Shown in pieces: positions 19,211-28,800 of a stretch of 64,000 nt of DNA. The notes below the pieces were generated by a model, which saw nothing but the letters and a program-made list of their open reading frames with translations, was not told the origin of the DNA and did no database searches. Numbering within the stretch: the first letter of the stretch is position 1; each line of letters opens with the position of its first letter. The DNA is from Phenylobacterium deserti. GTDB lineage: Bacteria > Pseudomonadota > Alphaproteobacteria > Caulobacterales > Caulobacteraceae. The position numbers and the translations under genes were made by a program. The DNA is taken from the NCBI RefSeq assembly GCF_003254705.1, contig NZ_QFYR01000005.1:1-64000 (forward strand), read 5' to 3'.

Positions 19211-20011
19211 ATGCACTCGGCCGAACGCGAGCAACTCATCCTCAGCATCATCGAGGAGCGTGGTTTCATCGGCTTCCAGGAGCTGGACCAGCGCGTGGCC
19301 GCCTCCCCGGCCACCCTGCGCCGCGACCTTGATCGATTGGCTGGCACTGGCCGCATCGTCCGCGTCCGCGGCGGCGCCCGCCTGCCCGAAGGCAAGTCCG
19401 ACGAAGGCCACCTGACCGGCGTCCCGTTCCACGAGAACATCGGCCGCCATCCCGCTGAAAAGGCTGCGGTTGGCCGCGCCGCCGCTGGCCTCTGCGCTCC
19501 CGGCGAGGCGGTGATCATCGACGGCGGCTCGACCACCCTGCAGATGTGCCCTCACCTCGCCGACCTGGGCCTGCAGGTGCTGACCACCTCCCTCCACATC
19601 GTCAGCGCCCTCCTGCCCCAGCCAAGCACCCGGGTGACGATCCCCGGGGGGACTGTATTTCGAGAACAGAACATCGTGCTGTCCGCCTTCGAGGAAGACG
19701 GCGCGAGTCGCTTCCGCGCCTCCAAGATGTTCCTCGGCGCCGCCGCCGTAGGCCGCCACGGGGTGATGCAGGCCGACATGCTGCTGATCCAGGCCGAGCG
19801 ACGGCTGCTGCAGCGCGCCGACGAGATCATCCTGCTGGTCGACAGCAGCAAGTTCGAAGCGCCGGCTGGGCACGTGCTTTGCGACCTCGAAGAGATCTCG
19901 ACCCTCGTCACCGACGACCGCCTGCCCGACGCCTGCGCCCAGTATGTGGAGCGGGCGGGCGTGCGGCTGGTCGTGGCGCCGGTCACCGACAACAGAGCGG
20001 CGCGGTCCTGA
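19211..20011 (+). CDS. DeoR-family transcriptional regulator of the rhamnose locus
   Basis: 266 residues. An N-terminal DeoR helix-turn-helix (about 1-56: REQLILSIIEERG, SPATLRRDLDRLAGTGRIVRVRGGA) is followed by a DeoRC sensor domain with the phosphosugar-type loops IDGGSTTLQM and LTTSLHIVSAL, GGTVFREQN and FLGAAAVG. DeoR regulators of this type usually repress catabolic genes until a phosphorylated sugar binds; rhamnulose-1-phosphate is the likely inducer here (inference). ATG 19211 is supported by AGGA upstream and domain start. Candidate operators are at 15603-15622 and 14103-14134. Confidence 0.88.
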   Translation: MHSAEREQLILSIIEERGFIGFQELDQRVAASPATLRRDLDRLAGTGRIVRVRGGARLPEGKSDEGHLTGVPFHENIGRHPAEKAAVGRAAAGLCAPGEAVIIDGGSTTLQMCPHLADLGLQVLTTSLHIVSALLPQPSTRVTIPGGTVFREQNIVLSAFEEDGASRFRASKMFLGAAAVGRHGVMQADMLLIQAERRLLQRADEIILLVDSSKFEAPAGHVLCDLEEISTLVTDDRLPDACAQYVERAGVRLVVAPVTDNRAARS

Positions 20012-20063
20012 AACCGGAGGAGCGGCCCGCCCGCTCCCCACGCGCCGCCAGGGAGATGAAGCC

Positions 20064-22310
20064 ATGGCTGCCGTTCGCCGCGTTTTCGCCGCCCTCGCCT
20101 CCGCCGTCCTTCTCACGACGCCGGCGCTGGCCCAGCCGATCGACAGGCAGGCCCTGGTCAGCCGGCACAACGTCACCTTGTCGGAGATCGACCCGCACGC
20201 GCCCCTGATGGTCGGCAACGGCGACCTGGGCTTCACCGCCGACATCACCGGCCTGCAGACTTTCCCTGAGCAGTATTCCAAGCTCGCGCCCTTGCTCACC
20301 ATGGCCCAGTGGTCCTGGCACAGCTTCCCGGACCCGAAGGGCTATACCGAGGCGGACGGCCTCACCCAGGTGGAGGTCCCCGGCCGCGGCTCGCAGCCCT
20401 ACGCCTGGATGCGCAGCTGGTCCGAAGCTGAGAAGAACCCGGCATTCACCTGGCTGCGCGCCAATCCGCATCGGTTCTCGCTCGGCCGGATCTCCCTCGA
20501 ATTGCGCCGGCGGAACGGCCGGCCGGCCGCCTTCGCAGACCTCTCGCGGACGAGCCAGACACTGGACCTTTGGACCGGCGCCCTCACCAGCCGCTTCGTC
20601 TTCGAAGGCCAGCCGGTGACGGTGGAAACGCGGGTGCTCCCCGAGGACGACGTGGTGCTGGTGGAGATCCGCTCGCCCCTGGTGGCGCAGAAGCGGCTGG
20701 GCGTTTCGGTGCGCTGCCCCTACGTCACCGACGCGGTGAACGGAGACCCGTCCGATTGGAGCCGGCCTGAGCGGCACGCCACCACCGTCTTGAGCCGCAC
20801 GGCCTCCCGTTGGGTGCTTGGACGCAAGCTCGACGATACCACCTACGCCAGCGCCATCGAGGCGCCGAACGCCGCCATCAGCGCTGATGGCCCGCATGGC
20901 TTCCGCGTGATGCCCGCGCGCGGCGATCGGCTGGTCGTGGCGGTGGCCTATGCACCTCAAGCCGAAGCCCTGAAGCCCGTCGCGCTGTCCACAGCACGAA
21001 CCGCCGTGACGGAGACCTGGCGCAGCTTCTGGAGCAAGGGCGGCATGGTGGATTTCACCGGGAGCACCGATCCGCGCGCAGCCGAGCTCGAACGGCGCGT
21101 GGTCCTTTCCCAATATTTGAGCGCGCTGAACGGGACCGGAGAACTGCCGCCTCAGGAAGAGGGCCTCTTCTCGAACAGCTGGTACGGCAAATTCCACCTG
21201 GAGATGCCCGTCTGGCACTCGGGCTGGTTCGCAGCCTGGGGCAGGCCCGAGAAACTCCAGCGCATGATGGGGTGGTACGCCGCTCACCTGCCCGAGGCGC
21301 GCAAGGAGGCGGCGCGCCACAAGGTCGAGGGCGCCTGGTGGCCAAAGATGAGCGGACCGGAGGGGCGCAACAGTCCCAGCACCATCAACCCGTTCATCAT
21401 GTGGCAGCAGCCGCACCCGATCTACCTGGCCGAACTACTTTATCGTGCGCAGCCGTCCGCCGAGACGCTGCAGACCTATGGCGAGGTTGTGGACCAGACC
21501 GCCCGGCTGCTTGCCTCGTGGCCGCTCTGGGACGGGGGGAAGGGCCGATACGTCCTCGGCCCGCCGATCATCCCGGTGCAGGAGAACCATCCGCCGCTCT
21601 CGACCATCAACCCGACGTTCGAAGTGGAGTACTTCCGCTGGGGCCTGCAGACGGCGCAGGCCTGGCGGCAGCGGCGCGGCCTGCCGCGCGAGCCCAAGTG
21701 GGACGAGGTGATTGCACGGATGTCGCCGGCGCCGCAGCAGGACGGCCTCTACCTCCCGGTCGAGAGCGGACCTGACTTCTGGAAGCAGGCGGCCACGTCG
21801 GCGTGCCGCACGCATGCCACAGGCGAGTGCCTGAACCGGGACCATCCCTCGTTCCTCATGGCCTACGGCCTGATCGGCGCCGACCGGATCGACCCTGAGA
21901 CCATGCGCCGGACCTTCCGCGCGACCGAGGACGTCTGGGACATCCGCCAGACCTGGGGCTGGGACTTTCCCATGATCGCCATGACCGCTGCGCGCCTCGG
22001 CGAGCCGGAGAAGGCTGTCGACTGGCTGTTCGCAGACCTCAAGAACAACCAGTGGGGCGTCTCCGGCATGACGCCGCGGGTGCATCTGGACGAACATGCC
22101 GACGCCTTCACCCCTACGGCCTCTGCGGACGTAGGCCCCGACGGGCCGGGTTACCGCCGAGCGGCGGAAACCTACTTCCCGTCCAACGGATCGTTGCTGC
22201 TGGCGGTTGGGATGATGGCGGCCGGATGGGAGGGGTCGAAAGGGGCCGCTCCGGGCTTTCCGCAGACGGGATGGAAAGTCCGCGCAGAGGGCATTCGGCC
22301 GCTGCCCTGA
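20064..22310 (+). CDS. Exported six-hairpin glycosidase (GH65-like fold), substrate unknown
   Basis: 748 residues with a Sec signal peptide ending in ALAQP (about residue 23). The N-terminal beta-sandwich begins with the family-like HNVTLSEIDPHAPLMVGNGDLGF, followed by an (alpha/alpha)6 barrel containing NSWYGKFHLEMPVWHSGWFAAWGRP, which resembles the GH65 core region carrying the catalytic acid Glu (LEM). Other landmarks are QENHPPLSTINPTFEVEYFRW and DIRQTWGWDFPM. ATG 20064 has GGAG 8 bases upstream. It lies 52 bases after the DeoR gene at the end of the rhamnose operon, so a rhamnose-containing glycan is a plausible substrate. The GH family assignment is by pattern only. Confidence 0.72.
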   Translation: MAAVRRVFAALASAVLLTTPALAQPIDRQALVSRHNVTLSEIDPHAPLMVGNGDLGFTADITGLQTFPEQYSKLAPLLTMAQWSWHSFPDPKGYTEADGLTQVEVPGRGSQPYAWMRSWSEAEKNPAFTWLRANPHRFSLGRISLELRRRNGRPAAFADLSRTSQTLDLWTGALTSRFVFEGQPVTVETRVLPEDDVVLVEIRSPLVAQKRLGVSVRCPYVTDAVNGDPSDWSRPERHATTVLSRTASRWVLGRKLDDTTYASAIEAPNAAISADGPHGFRVMPARGDRLVVAVAYAPQAEALKPVALSTARTAVTETWRSFWSKGGMVDFTGSTDPRAAELERRVVLSQYLSALNGTGELPPQEEGLFSNSWYGKFHLEMPVWHSGWFAAWGRPEKLQRMMGWYAAHLPEARKEAARHKVEGAWWPKMSGPEGRNSPSTINPFIMWQQPHPIYLAELLYRAQPSAETLQTYGEVVDQTARLLASWPLWDGGKGRYVLGPPIIPVQENHPPLSTINPTFEVEYFRWGLQTAQAWRQRRGLPREPKWDEVIARMSPAPQQDGLYLPVESGPDFWKQAATSACRTHATGECLNRDHPSFLMAYGLIGADRIDPETMRRTFRATEDVWDIRQTWGWDFPMIAMTAARLGEPEKAVDWLFADLKNNQWGVSGMTPRVHLDEHADAFTPTASADVGPDGPGYRRAAETYFPSNGSLLLAVGMMAAGWEGSKGAAPGFPQTGWKVRAEGIRPLP

Positions 22311-22649
22311 GAACGAGGCTCAGCGTTCGGGGGCCGCAGGAAAGAAAACCCGCGACCGGGGCTCTCGCCTCGACCGCGGGTTCTGACTGCGGACGGCCAG
22401 CACCGGAAACCAAAGCCCCAGCGCGCGTCTCCGCCGAACCGAGCGCTCCCGCCGGTCTCGGAAGACAGGCATCGCTCTCGGCGCGGAGGCGATTAGCACC
22501 CGCCGGCGATTCTCGCTCAGCTTAATCTCGACGCTAGGAGCCGAGCCGGCGCTCGTCGTCCCCGCCTCCGTATGACTACTTAGGGAAAGCTCCCGAATGT
22601 CGCCAAAGCGGAGCTGAGGCCAGCATGTGTTGATCCTGGAGGACGACAC
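22311..22649. other. 339-bp intergenic region before the FixK-like gene
   Basis: No credible protein gene on either strand. It contains a strong hairpin at 22347-22382 whose T-run is on the minus strand, and a small GGGA-N4-TCCC symmetry near 22583-22594 in the likely promoter of the downstream regulator. No TTGAT-N4-ATCAA FNR/FixK box was found; only a TTGAT half-like element lies near 22629. Confidence 0.6.
22337..22382 (-). terminator. Minus-strand Rho-independent terminator with no known gene
   Basis: Stem AACCCGCG/CGCGGGTT (8 bp), an AC/AC internal loop, a second 6-bp stem CGGGGC/GCCTCG with one G-U pair, and loop TCTC. Read on the minus strand it is followed by TTTTCTTTCC; read on the plus strand it is followed by CTGACTGC, which has no T-run. 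No minus-strand gene lies to its right, so it may end an unannotated small RNA. Confidence 0.65.
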
Positions 22650-23294
22650 ATGACCCTCGCCTACGACGTCGACACCCACGCCGCCCCGAGCCGCGTCTCC
22701 GAGCTGATGGAGCGCCTGGGACTGCGGATGACGTTCGCAAAGGATGAGGAGCTCTATGCTCAGGATGATGACGCCGACCTCATCTACATGGTCACCTCAG
22801 GCGCGGTCCGCACGACACGTCTGCTCAGCGACGGCCGTCGCCAGGTCAGCGCGTTCTACTACGCTGGCGACCTCGTCGGCCTTGAGACCGGTCCTGCGCA
22901 TCGGTTCTCAGCCGAAGCGCTCTGTGACTGCACGGTCCTGGTGGTGAAGCGCTCGTCGCTGAAGGCGTTCGCTGGCGACGGCGAACTCGATCGCGCCATC
23001 TGGGAAGCCACCCGCCGGGAGCTGGAGCGGACCCAGGACCACCTCCTGGTACTTGGCCGCAAAACGGCGTGCGAAAAGGTCGCCAGCTTCCTGATGGAGC
23101 GGGCGCAGAGCGACCGTTCTACGAAAGTGTCCCTGCCGATGGGCCGGCAGGACATGGCCGACTACCTTGGCCTTACGATCGAGACGGTCTCGCGCATGCT
23201 GACGCAACTGCAGAGCGCTTCGGTGGTCGAATTCGACGGCAGCCGGCACTTCCGCGTCAAGCGTTGGGATGCCCTCGCCCAGATGGTGGAGTAG
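22650..23294 (+). CDS. Crp/Fnr-family transcriptional regulator, FixK-like
   Basis: 214 residues. The cyclic-nucleotide-binding-like beta-roll (about 28-125, with IYMVTSGAVRTTRLLSDGRRQVSAFYYAGDLVGLE) is followed by a Crp-type winged helix. The recognition helix DYLGLTIETVSRMLTQLQ has the E-x2-SR pattern of FNR/FixK proteins that read TTGAT-N4-ATCAA. The four Fe-S cysteines of FNR are not present, so direct oxygen sensing is unlikely, as in FixK. GGAGG lies about 7 bases before ATG 22650. It is convergent with the ROK kinase gene (4-base gap). Targets are not evident in this window. Confidence 0.85.
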   Translation: MTLAYDVDTHAAPSRVSELMERLGLRMTFAKDEELYAQDDDADLIYMVTSGAVRTTRLLSDGRRQVSAFYYAGDLVGLETGPAHRFSAEALCDCTVLVVKRSSLKAFAGDGELDRAIWEATRRELERTQDHLLVLGRKTACEKVASFLMERAQSDRSTKVSLPMGRQDMADYLGLTIETVSRMLTQLQSASVVEFDGSRHFRVKRWDALAQMVE

Positions 23295-23298
23295 GGAT

Positions 23299-24210
23299 TC
23301 AGCTCACCTTCTGCCCGGCTCTCCAGAGTCGGGCCGCACCGCGGACACCGGAAGAGTCGCCCCACTTCGCCGGCGCCAGGGTCGCCGTCCAGGCGTCTCC
23401 GAAAACGTAAGGCGAGATGGCGGCTGGCAGACGCGCGTAGAGATCCTCTGCGTTTGAAACGCCGCCGCCGAACACGAACGCCTCTGGGTCCACCAGGTTG
23501 ACCACCATGGCCAGGGCCCGGCCAAGACGATCCACGTACCGCTCGAAGGCCGCCGCCGCATCGGCGTCTCCGGACTTCGCGGCCGCCACGATCTCCGCGC
23601 CCTTCAGCTCGCGTCCGCTCACCCGGGCGAAGTCGTGCTGCAGGCCCGTGCCCGAGATCCAGGTCTCGAGGCACCCGCATTGTCCGCACCAGCAGCTTGG
23701 ACCTGGGACCTCGTCCGGCTTGGGCCAGGGCAGCGAGATGTGGCCCCACTCCCCCGCAATCCCGTTGGCGCCATCCACCACAAGCCCGTTCACGACGAGC
23801 CCGCCCCCGCAGCCTGTGCCGATGATGACTGCGAAGGTGGAGGCGGCGCCAGCCGCCGCCCCGTCCACAGCTTCCGATAGGGCGAGGCAGTTCGCGTCAT
23901 TGGCCAGGCGGATCGGGCGGCCGAGCGCCGTCTCAAGATCCTCACGAAAGCGGCGACCGTTCAGGTAAGTGGAGTTCGCATTGCGGATCAGGCCCGTCCG
24001 CGGGGACACAGAACCGGGAGCGCCGACGCCGACGGTCCCCTGCCCGCCGGCCTGCCCCTCCGCCTCTTCCACGAGCTCACGGACAGCGCGTATGGCGGCA
24101 TCGTAGCTGCCGGGGTTCGGCGCTCGCACGCGAGACAGGAAAGCCCCGTCAGGAGCGAGGGCGGCCGCTTCGATCTTGGTGCCGCCGAAGTCCACACCGA
24201 TTTCGATCAC
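23299..24210 (-). CDS. ROK-family sugar kinase (fructokinase Mak-like)
   Basis: 303 residues. The ATP-binding start DFGGTKIEAAAL is followed by NDANCLALSE (catalytic Asp), GTGCGGGLVVNG and the ROK zinc site GEWGHISL plus CWCGQCGCLETW. The ISGTG directly after the zinc site resembles the Mak-type fructokinase subgroup. It phosphorylates a hexose (fructose, mannose or glucose class) with ATP in the cytoplasm. The start codon is GTG at 24210 with AGGA upstream. It is co-directional with the LacI regulator and divergent from the receptor/halogenase/symporter operon, so it probably phosphorylates the sugar that operon imports. Confidence 0.85.
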   Translation of the reverse strand: MIEIGVDFGGTKIEAAALAPDGAFLSRVRAPNPGSYDAAIRAVRELVEEAEGQAGGQGTVGVGAPGSVSPRTGLIRNANSTYLNGRRFREDLETALGRPIRLANDANCLALSEAVDGAAAGAASTFAVIIGTGCGGGLVVNGLVVDGANGIAGEWGHISLPWPKPDEVPGPSCWCGQCGCLETWISGTGLQHDFARVSGRELKGAEIVAAAKSGDADAAAAFERYVDRLGRALAMVVNLVDPEAFVFGGGVSNAEDLYARLPAAISPYVFGDAWTATLAPAKWGDSSGVRGAARLWRAGQKVS

Positions 24211-24271
24211 GCTCTTGTCCTGCGCTGCTGAGCTGGACTGCTATTCCGCAGACAAGGCCCTGGCGCAACGA

Positions 24272-25294
24272 TCAGGCGTCGCGGCCCGGCGCCGGCCCGC
24301 TCGACTCCCGAACGATGAGCCGATGGCGCGCCAGATGCGAAGGCGCAGGAGCGTCCGCGTGCGTCGGCCAAGCCGCGAAGGCCTGCATTGCCCGCAGCGA
24401 CATCTCCTCGAACGGCTGCCGGATCGTGGTCAACGTCGGCCAGATGGAGCTGGCGATCGGTGCATCGTCGAAGCCGACGACCGAAAGATCGGCCGGAATG
24501 CGAAGCCCCCGCCGCTGGGCCTCCATGCAGGTCGCGGCGGCCATCTCATCATTGGCCGCGAAAATCGCGGTCGGACGGTTAGGCGTGTCCAGCAAAGCCT
24601 GAGCGGCCTCGACGCCTGACCTAAAGCGGAAGTCGCCTGAGGCAAAAAGCTCTGGTCCCGGCCGCCCGAGCCCCCGCGCAGCATAGGCTTCCAGGTAGCC
24701 GTTGCGCCGCAGGATCGAGGCGGCGTGGTCGGGATGGCCGCCGATATGGCCGATCCGCTCGTGCCCAAGGCTGAATAGGTGCTCGACGATTTCGCGCGCG
24801 GCCGCCCGGTCATCCATCTCGACGGCCGGAGACATCGGGTCCGGGCTGGAGGGGGAGATCAAGACGCAGCGCACATCGTGCTCGCGCAGAAGTTTCTTCA
24901 GGGGCGTGAAGTCACAGAGCGGCGGCAAAAGGATCATCTCCCGCACGCCGCTCGCGGTGACGAAGTTGACGATGCGGTCCTGCCAGCCGAGGTCCGGCTC
25001 ATCGAAGAGTTCGACCGACAGATGCCGGCCGGTCTCCATGCAGGCGCTTAACAGCGCATGGTGGAAGCGTGACTGATAGCCTGAGCTCGGGTCGCCCATC
25101 AGAACGCCGACGGAATAAGACCCCTGTGACCGCAGGTGCCGGGCCGCGGCGCTAGGCGAATAGCCCAACAGCTGCATGGCTTGCCGCACCTTGTCGCGCG
25201 TTCGTCCGCGAACGCTCTCGTGCTCGTTCAGCACACGAGACACGGTCTTCACGGAGACGCCCGCCCTCAGCGCCACATCGCGAATCGTCGCCAT
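24272..25294 (-). CDS. LacI-family transcriptional regulator
   Basis: 340 residues. The N-terminal LacI helix-turn-helix and hinge (ATIRDVALRAGVSVKTVSRVLN... SAAARHLRSQGSYSVGVLMG, 1-67) are followed by a periplasmic-binding-protein-like sensor domain (IFAANDEMAAATCMEAQRRGLRIP, VVGFDDAPIASSIWPTLTTIRQP). ATG 25294 is the only start that gives a standard LacI N-terminus. It is divergent from the receptor gene, with operator-like palindromes at 25550-25568 and 25582-25601 and split half-sites at 25653/25718. It probably represses the receptor operon and the ROK kinase until the sugar is present. Confidence 0.9.
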   Translation of the reverse strand: MATIRDVALRAGVSVKTVSRVLNEHESVRGRTRDKVRQAMQLLGYSPSAAARHLRSQGSYSVGVLMGDPSSGYQSRFHHALLSACMETGRHLSVELFDEPDLGWQDRIVNFVTASGVREMILLPPLCDFTPLKKLLREHDVRCVLISPSSPDPMSPAVEMDDRAAAREIVEHLFSLGHERIGHIGGHPDHAASILRRNGYLEAYAARGLGRPGPELFASGDFRFRSGVEAAQALLDTPNRPTAIFAANDEMAAATCMEAQRRGLRIPADLSVVGFDDAPIASSIWPTLTTIRQPFEEMSLRAMQAFAAWPTHADAPAPSHLARHRLIVRESSGPAPGRDA

Positions 25295-25549
25295 CGAACT
25301 CAGAAAACCCCGATCTTCGTCACCGTTGTAGCCGAACGGGCCGCACCATCCAAAGCGGTACGGCTGCGGCTGTCCGCTTTTTGGCAGAGCTAGCAGGACA
25401 TCCTGGGCGTCGCAATTGTCCAACGATGGACATTCCACCGCTCTTTCAGAATGGCCGGATGGCCGGGCGGACCCGTCGGGCGCAGGAGCTTGACTACCTC
25501 AATGTGAACGCAGCCTGCCGAGCACAAATCCCTGGTTTGTCGGAAATGT

Positions 25550-25568
25550 TAGCGTTCCCAGTACGCTA
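25550..25568. promoter_or_regulatory. Candidate LacI operator 1
   Basis: TAGCGT-N7-ACGCTA, perfect 6-bp arms. The left part reads TGTTAGCG, a common LacI-family half-site. Confidence 0.45.
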
Positions 25569-25581
25569 GCCGCTTCTGAAA

Positions 25582-25601
25582 TGTGACCGCTACCGGTCGC
25601 A
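25582..25601. promoter_or_regulatory. Candidate LacI operator 2
   Basis: TGTGACCGCT directly abutting ACCGGTCGCA: a 20-bp dyad with 8 of 10 positions symmetric and a central CG-rich step, typical of LacI-family sites. Confidence 0.5.
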
Positions 25602-25652
25602 ATCCAAACTCCCGCCTCAGGAGTTATGACGTCCAGAACAACCGCCACTAGA

Positions 25653-25725
25653 TGACAGCGAAGGTCACTGCTGTTGACACGGACAGGACATTTGACGATC
25701 TTGGCGACCTGAGACAACGCTGTCA
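25653..25725. promoter_or_regulatory. Split dyad TGACAGCG ... CGCTGTCA
   Basis: Perfectly complementary 8-mers at 25653-25660 and 25718-25725. Joined, they would form a canonical LacI-type palindrome; apart by 57 bases, they may be two half-sites, flanking the TTGACA at 25674. Confidence 0.35.
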
Positions 25726-25850
25726 TTTGTCCACCGCGGCAAATCGGCTTCGCCAATGGCGAAGCGGAGAGCAGCCAAAAACCGGGTGTTGCCCGCTTGC
25801 CCAGTGCGAGCGGGACAATCGCTCATAGGGATCGATACGGGAGGGAAACG

Positions 25851-28800
25851 GTGTCGAACTTCACACGTAAGCGCGCGTTTACGCGCAATCTCGCTCTGGC
25901 CCTCGTGGCCGGCGCATCGCCTTTGGTGCTCGCCTCGCCGGTTCTGGCGCAGGATGTCGCCGCGCAAGACGGCACGGAAATCGGGGAAGTCGTCGTCACC
26001 GGCGTCCGCGCATCGCAGATGGCTTCGGTCGATGTGAAGCGCAGCCAGACGGCGGTCGTGGACGCGATCTCGTCCGAAGACATCGGCAAGCTGCCGGACG
26101 TCACCATCGCCGACTCGCTGCAGCGCGTGACGGGCATCCAGATAAAGCGCGACGCCGGTGAAGGGACCACCGTCAACATTCGCGGCCTGTCGCAGGTCAT
26201 CACCCTGTTGAACGGCGAGCAGTACCTGTCCGCCGGCAACCTGGGTCAGGCCCAACCGAACCTCGCCGACGTTCCGTCGCAGCTGATGAACTCGGTGCTG
26301 GTCTTCAAGTCGACCGACCCTCGCAACGCCCTGTCCGGCATTTCCGGCACGATCGACCTGCGCACCCGGCGCCCGTCCTCCATGCCCATGGGCTTCACGG
26401 CCAGTGGCGCGGCTGAGTATCAGCGCGGCGAACAGACCAAAGAGAACGATTACCTGCTGAACGGCCTGGTCAGCTGGCGCAACGACCGCGTCGGCGTCCT
26501 GGTTTCAGCCGCCGGTAGCAGCGCCAACCTCGGCAACAACTACTCCGGCATCGCCGCGGGCGGCATGGGCGGCCTGTCAGGCAACAACGACTGGGGCGGC
26601 TCGGCGCCGAACAACTTCATCTCGCCGCACGGCTACGAGAGCTTCAACCGCGTCGTGCAGCGTGACCGTATCGGCGTGAACGCTGCAGTGGAATTCGACC
26701 TTGGCGAAGGCTTCACCCTGCTGGCCGAAGGCTTCTACGCGAAGCTGGACGAGTACAACCGGGCGGTCGGCCTCAACATCTCCAACCGCTGGTCTGGCGA
26801 CGCATTCGGTCAGTGGGTGCAACCCACGCAGTCGACCAACACCGGCCTGAGCAGCAACGGCCGCCCGTGGTTGGCCGTGGACGAGTACGCTGTCGACGCC
26901 TGGTGGGTGAACTCCTTCAGCGTGAACCGGACCAACAAGTCCGAGTCCAAGAACTACAACCTGCAGCTCAACTATGACAACGGCGGCGCCCTCACCTTCG
27001 AGGCCCGTGCGATCCGCGCGAGCGCCGAGCGTCTGAGCATGAACGGTCAGGTTCAGGGCGACCTTTCCAACTGGCGCTATGGGCCGGGCCGCTTCACCCT
27101 GTTCCGCGACCCGAACGATCGGACCCGCGGCACCTTCTACCCCGCGAACATCGCCAGCCAGTTCCCTGCGTCGCGCTACACGAACAACATCGTGGGCAGC
27201 AACGGCGGCCGGTTCGTCGACCCGAACCCGCTCGGCTACGGCGAGAACCCGCAACTGACGTACAACATCGCGGGCGGCAGCCCCGTGTGGAGCGGTTTCG
27301 ACCGTCCGATCTCCGGCGGCCTGGGCGCGGGCAAGACCTTGCGCGACTACATGGCCAATCTGGACAGCTATGCCGTCGGGGCCTTCTCGTCTGAAGGCAA
27401 TAACGAAGCCAAGTCCGACCTGTCGGTCATGCGTGTCGACGTCCACTACCAGTTCCAGGACGCGCCGCTGTTCGGCTTGATCACCAAGGTCGACGGCGGC
27501 GTGCGCCGCAGCGACCGCTCGGTCAACGTCGAGCAGTTCCACCTGTTCTCGAACTTCTACGGCGGTAACGGAGCGTCGGATCCGGCCGGCTGCTCCGCGC
27601 AGTGGAAGGCCATCGACGTGGTCATGAACCAGAACCAGTGCCAGGCGGGCGAGATGGTGCCTGACCCGGTTACCGGCCAGATGGTGTTCCAAGGCTACAC
27701 GGTGAACGCGCCGACCCGCCTGGATAAGTACAACAACCCGATCTTCTTCGAGAACTTCGGCGGCATCACCTCCGGTCTGCCTGGCGTCTGGGCGGCCGAT
27801 CCGCGTGACTTCGACGACGCCGAAGCCTTCATGAACCGGGTGTTCGGTGAAACGACCCGCGGCATCGTTCCGGGCCAGACCTTCGACGTCGATCTGAACG
27901 AGAGCAGCGCTTACGGCGCGGCGACCTTCGAGTGGGGCGGCCTCGTCGGCGACCTCGGCCTGAAGGTCATCCAGACCGAAATGACGGTGAAGCAGAACCT
28001 CACCGGCGAAGTGCGCAACTACGGCGACACCAACGCCGATGCGGGCGACGTCGTCACCCGTCGGAAGTACACGGATTGGCTGCCGTCGCTGAACCTCGTC
28101 TACAACTACGGCGACAACTGGAAATTCCGCTTCGCCTTCAGCCGCACGATGCAGCCGCTGGACCTGATGAACTACGGCGGCGGTCTGTCGATCTTCACTG
28201 CGGATGACCCGGGCCTCGGCATTCGGATCGTCACCGGCGCCAGCTCGGCCGGCAACCCCGAGCTCGATCCGTGGCGCTCCAACAACTATGACGCGGCGGT
28301 CGAGTACTACTTCGGCCGCGCCAGCATGGTGAATGTTTCGGTGTTCCGCCTGGACATCGAAAGCTTCGTCACCTCCGGCCAAACCACGGGCCGGTTCCCC
28401 GACCAGGACGGCGTGATCCGGCGCGATGTGCCGGTCAGCCTGAACGTCCAGGGCGAAGGCGGCACCGTTGATGGCGTCGAGATTGGGGCGAAGATCGCGC
28501 TGAGCGACCTCATCGAAACGCCGTTCCTGCGGAACTTCGGCGTCGACACGAACTACACCTTCTCGCCCAGCGAGGAGGAACGCACCGACCTGGCCGGCGA
28601 CAAGCTGCCCTTCGTCGACAACTCCAAGCACCAGTACAACCTCATCGGCTGGTACCAGGACGACAAGTGGCAGGTGCGCGTCGCCTACAACTACCGCACG
28701 GAGCGCCTGAACGGCGTGATGGCGAGCGGCCTGCCGGTGTTCCAGGACTCCACGGGCTATGTGGACGTGAACGTCAGCTACTCGCTGAACGACAACATCA

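Larger units (their letters stand above)
25295..25850. other. 556-bp divergent control region (LacI gene / receptor operon)
   Basis: No credible gene. It carries several dyad elements, annotated separately. TTGACA at 25674-25679 could be a -35 box for the receptor operon, but no good -10 follows at 17 bases. The length is large for this genome and suggests multiple regulatory sites or a long leader. Confidence 0.6.

Noticed and set aside
22629-22642. TTGAT element as an FNR/FixK self-regulatory box
   Set aside because: The second half-site ATCAA is missing at the required spacing.
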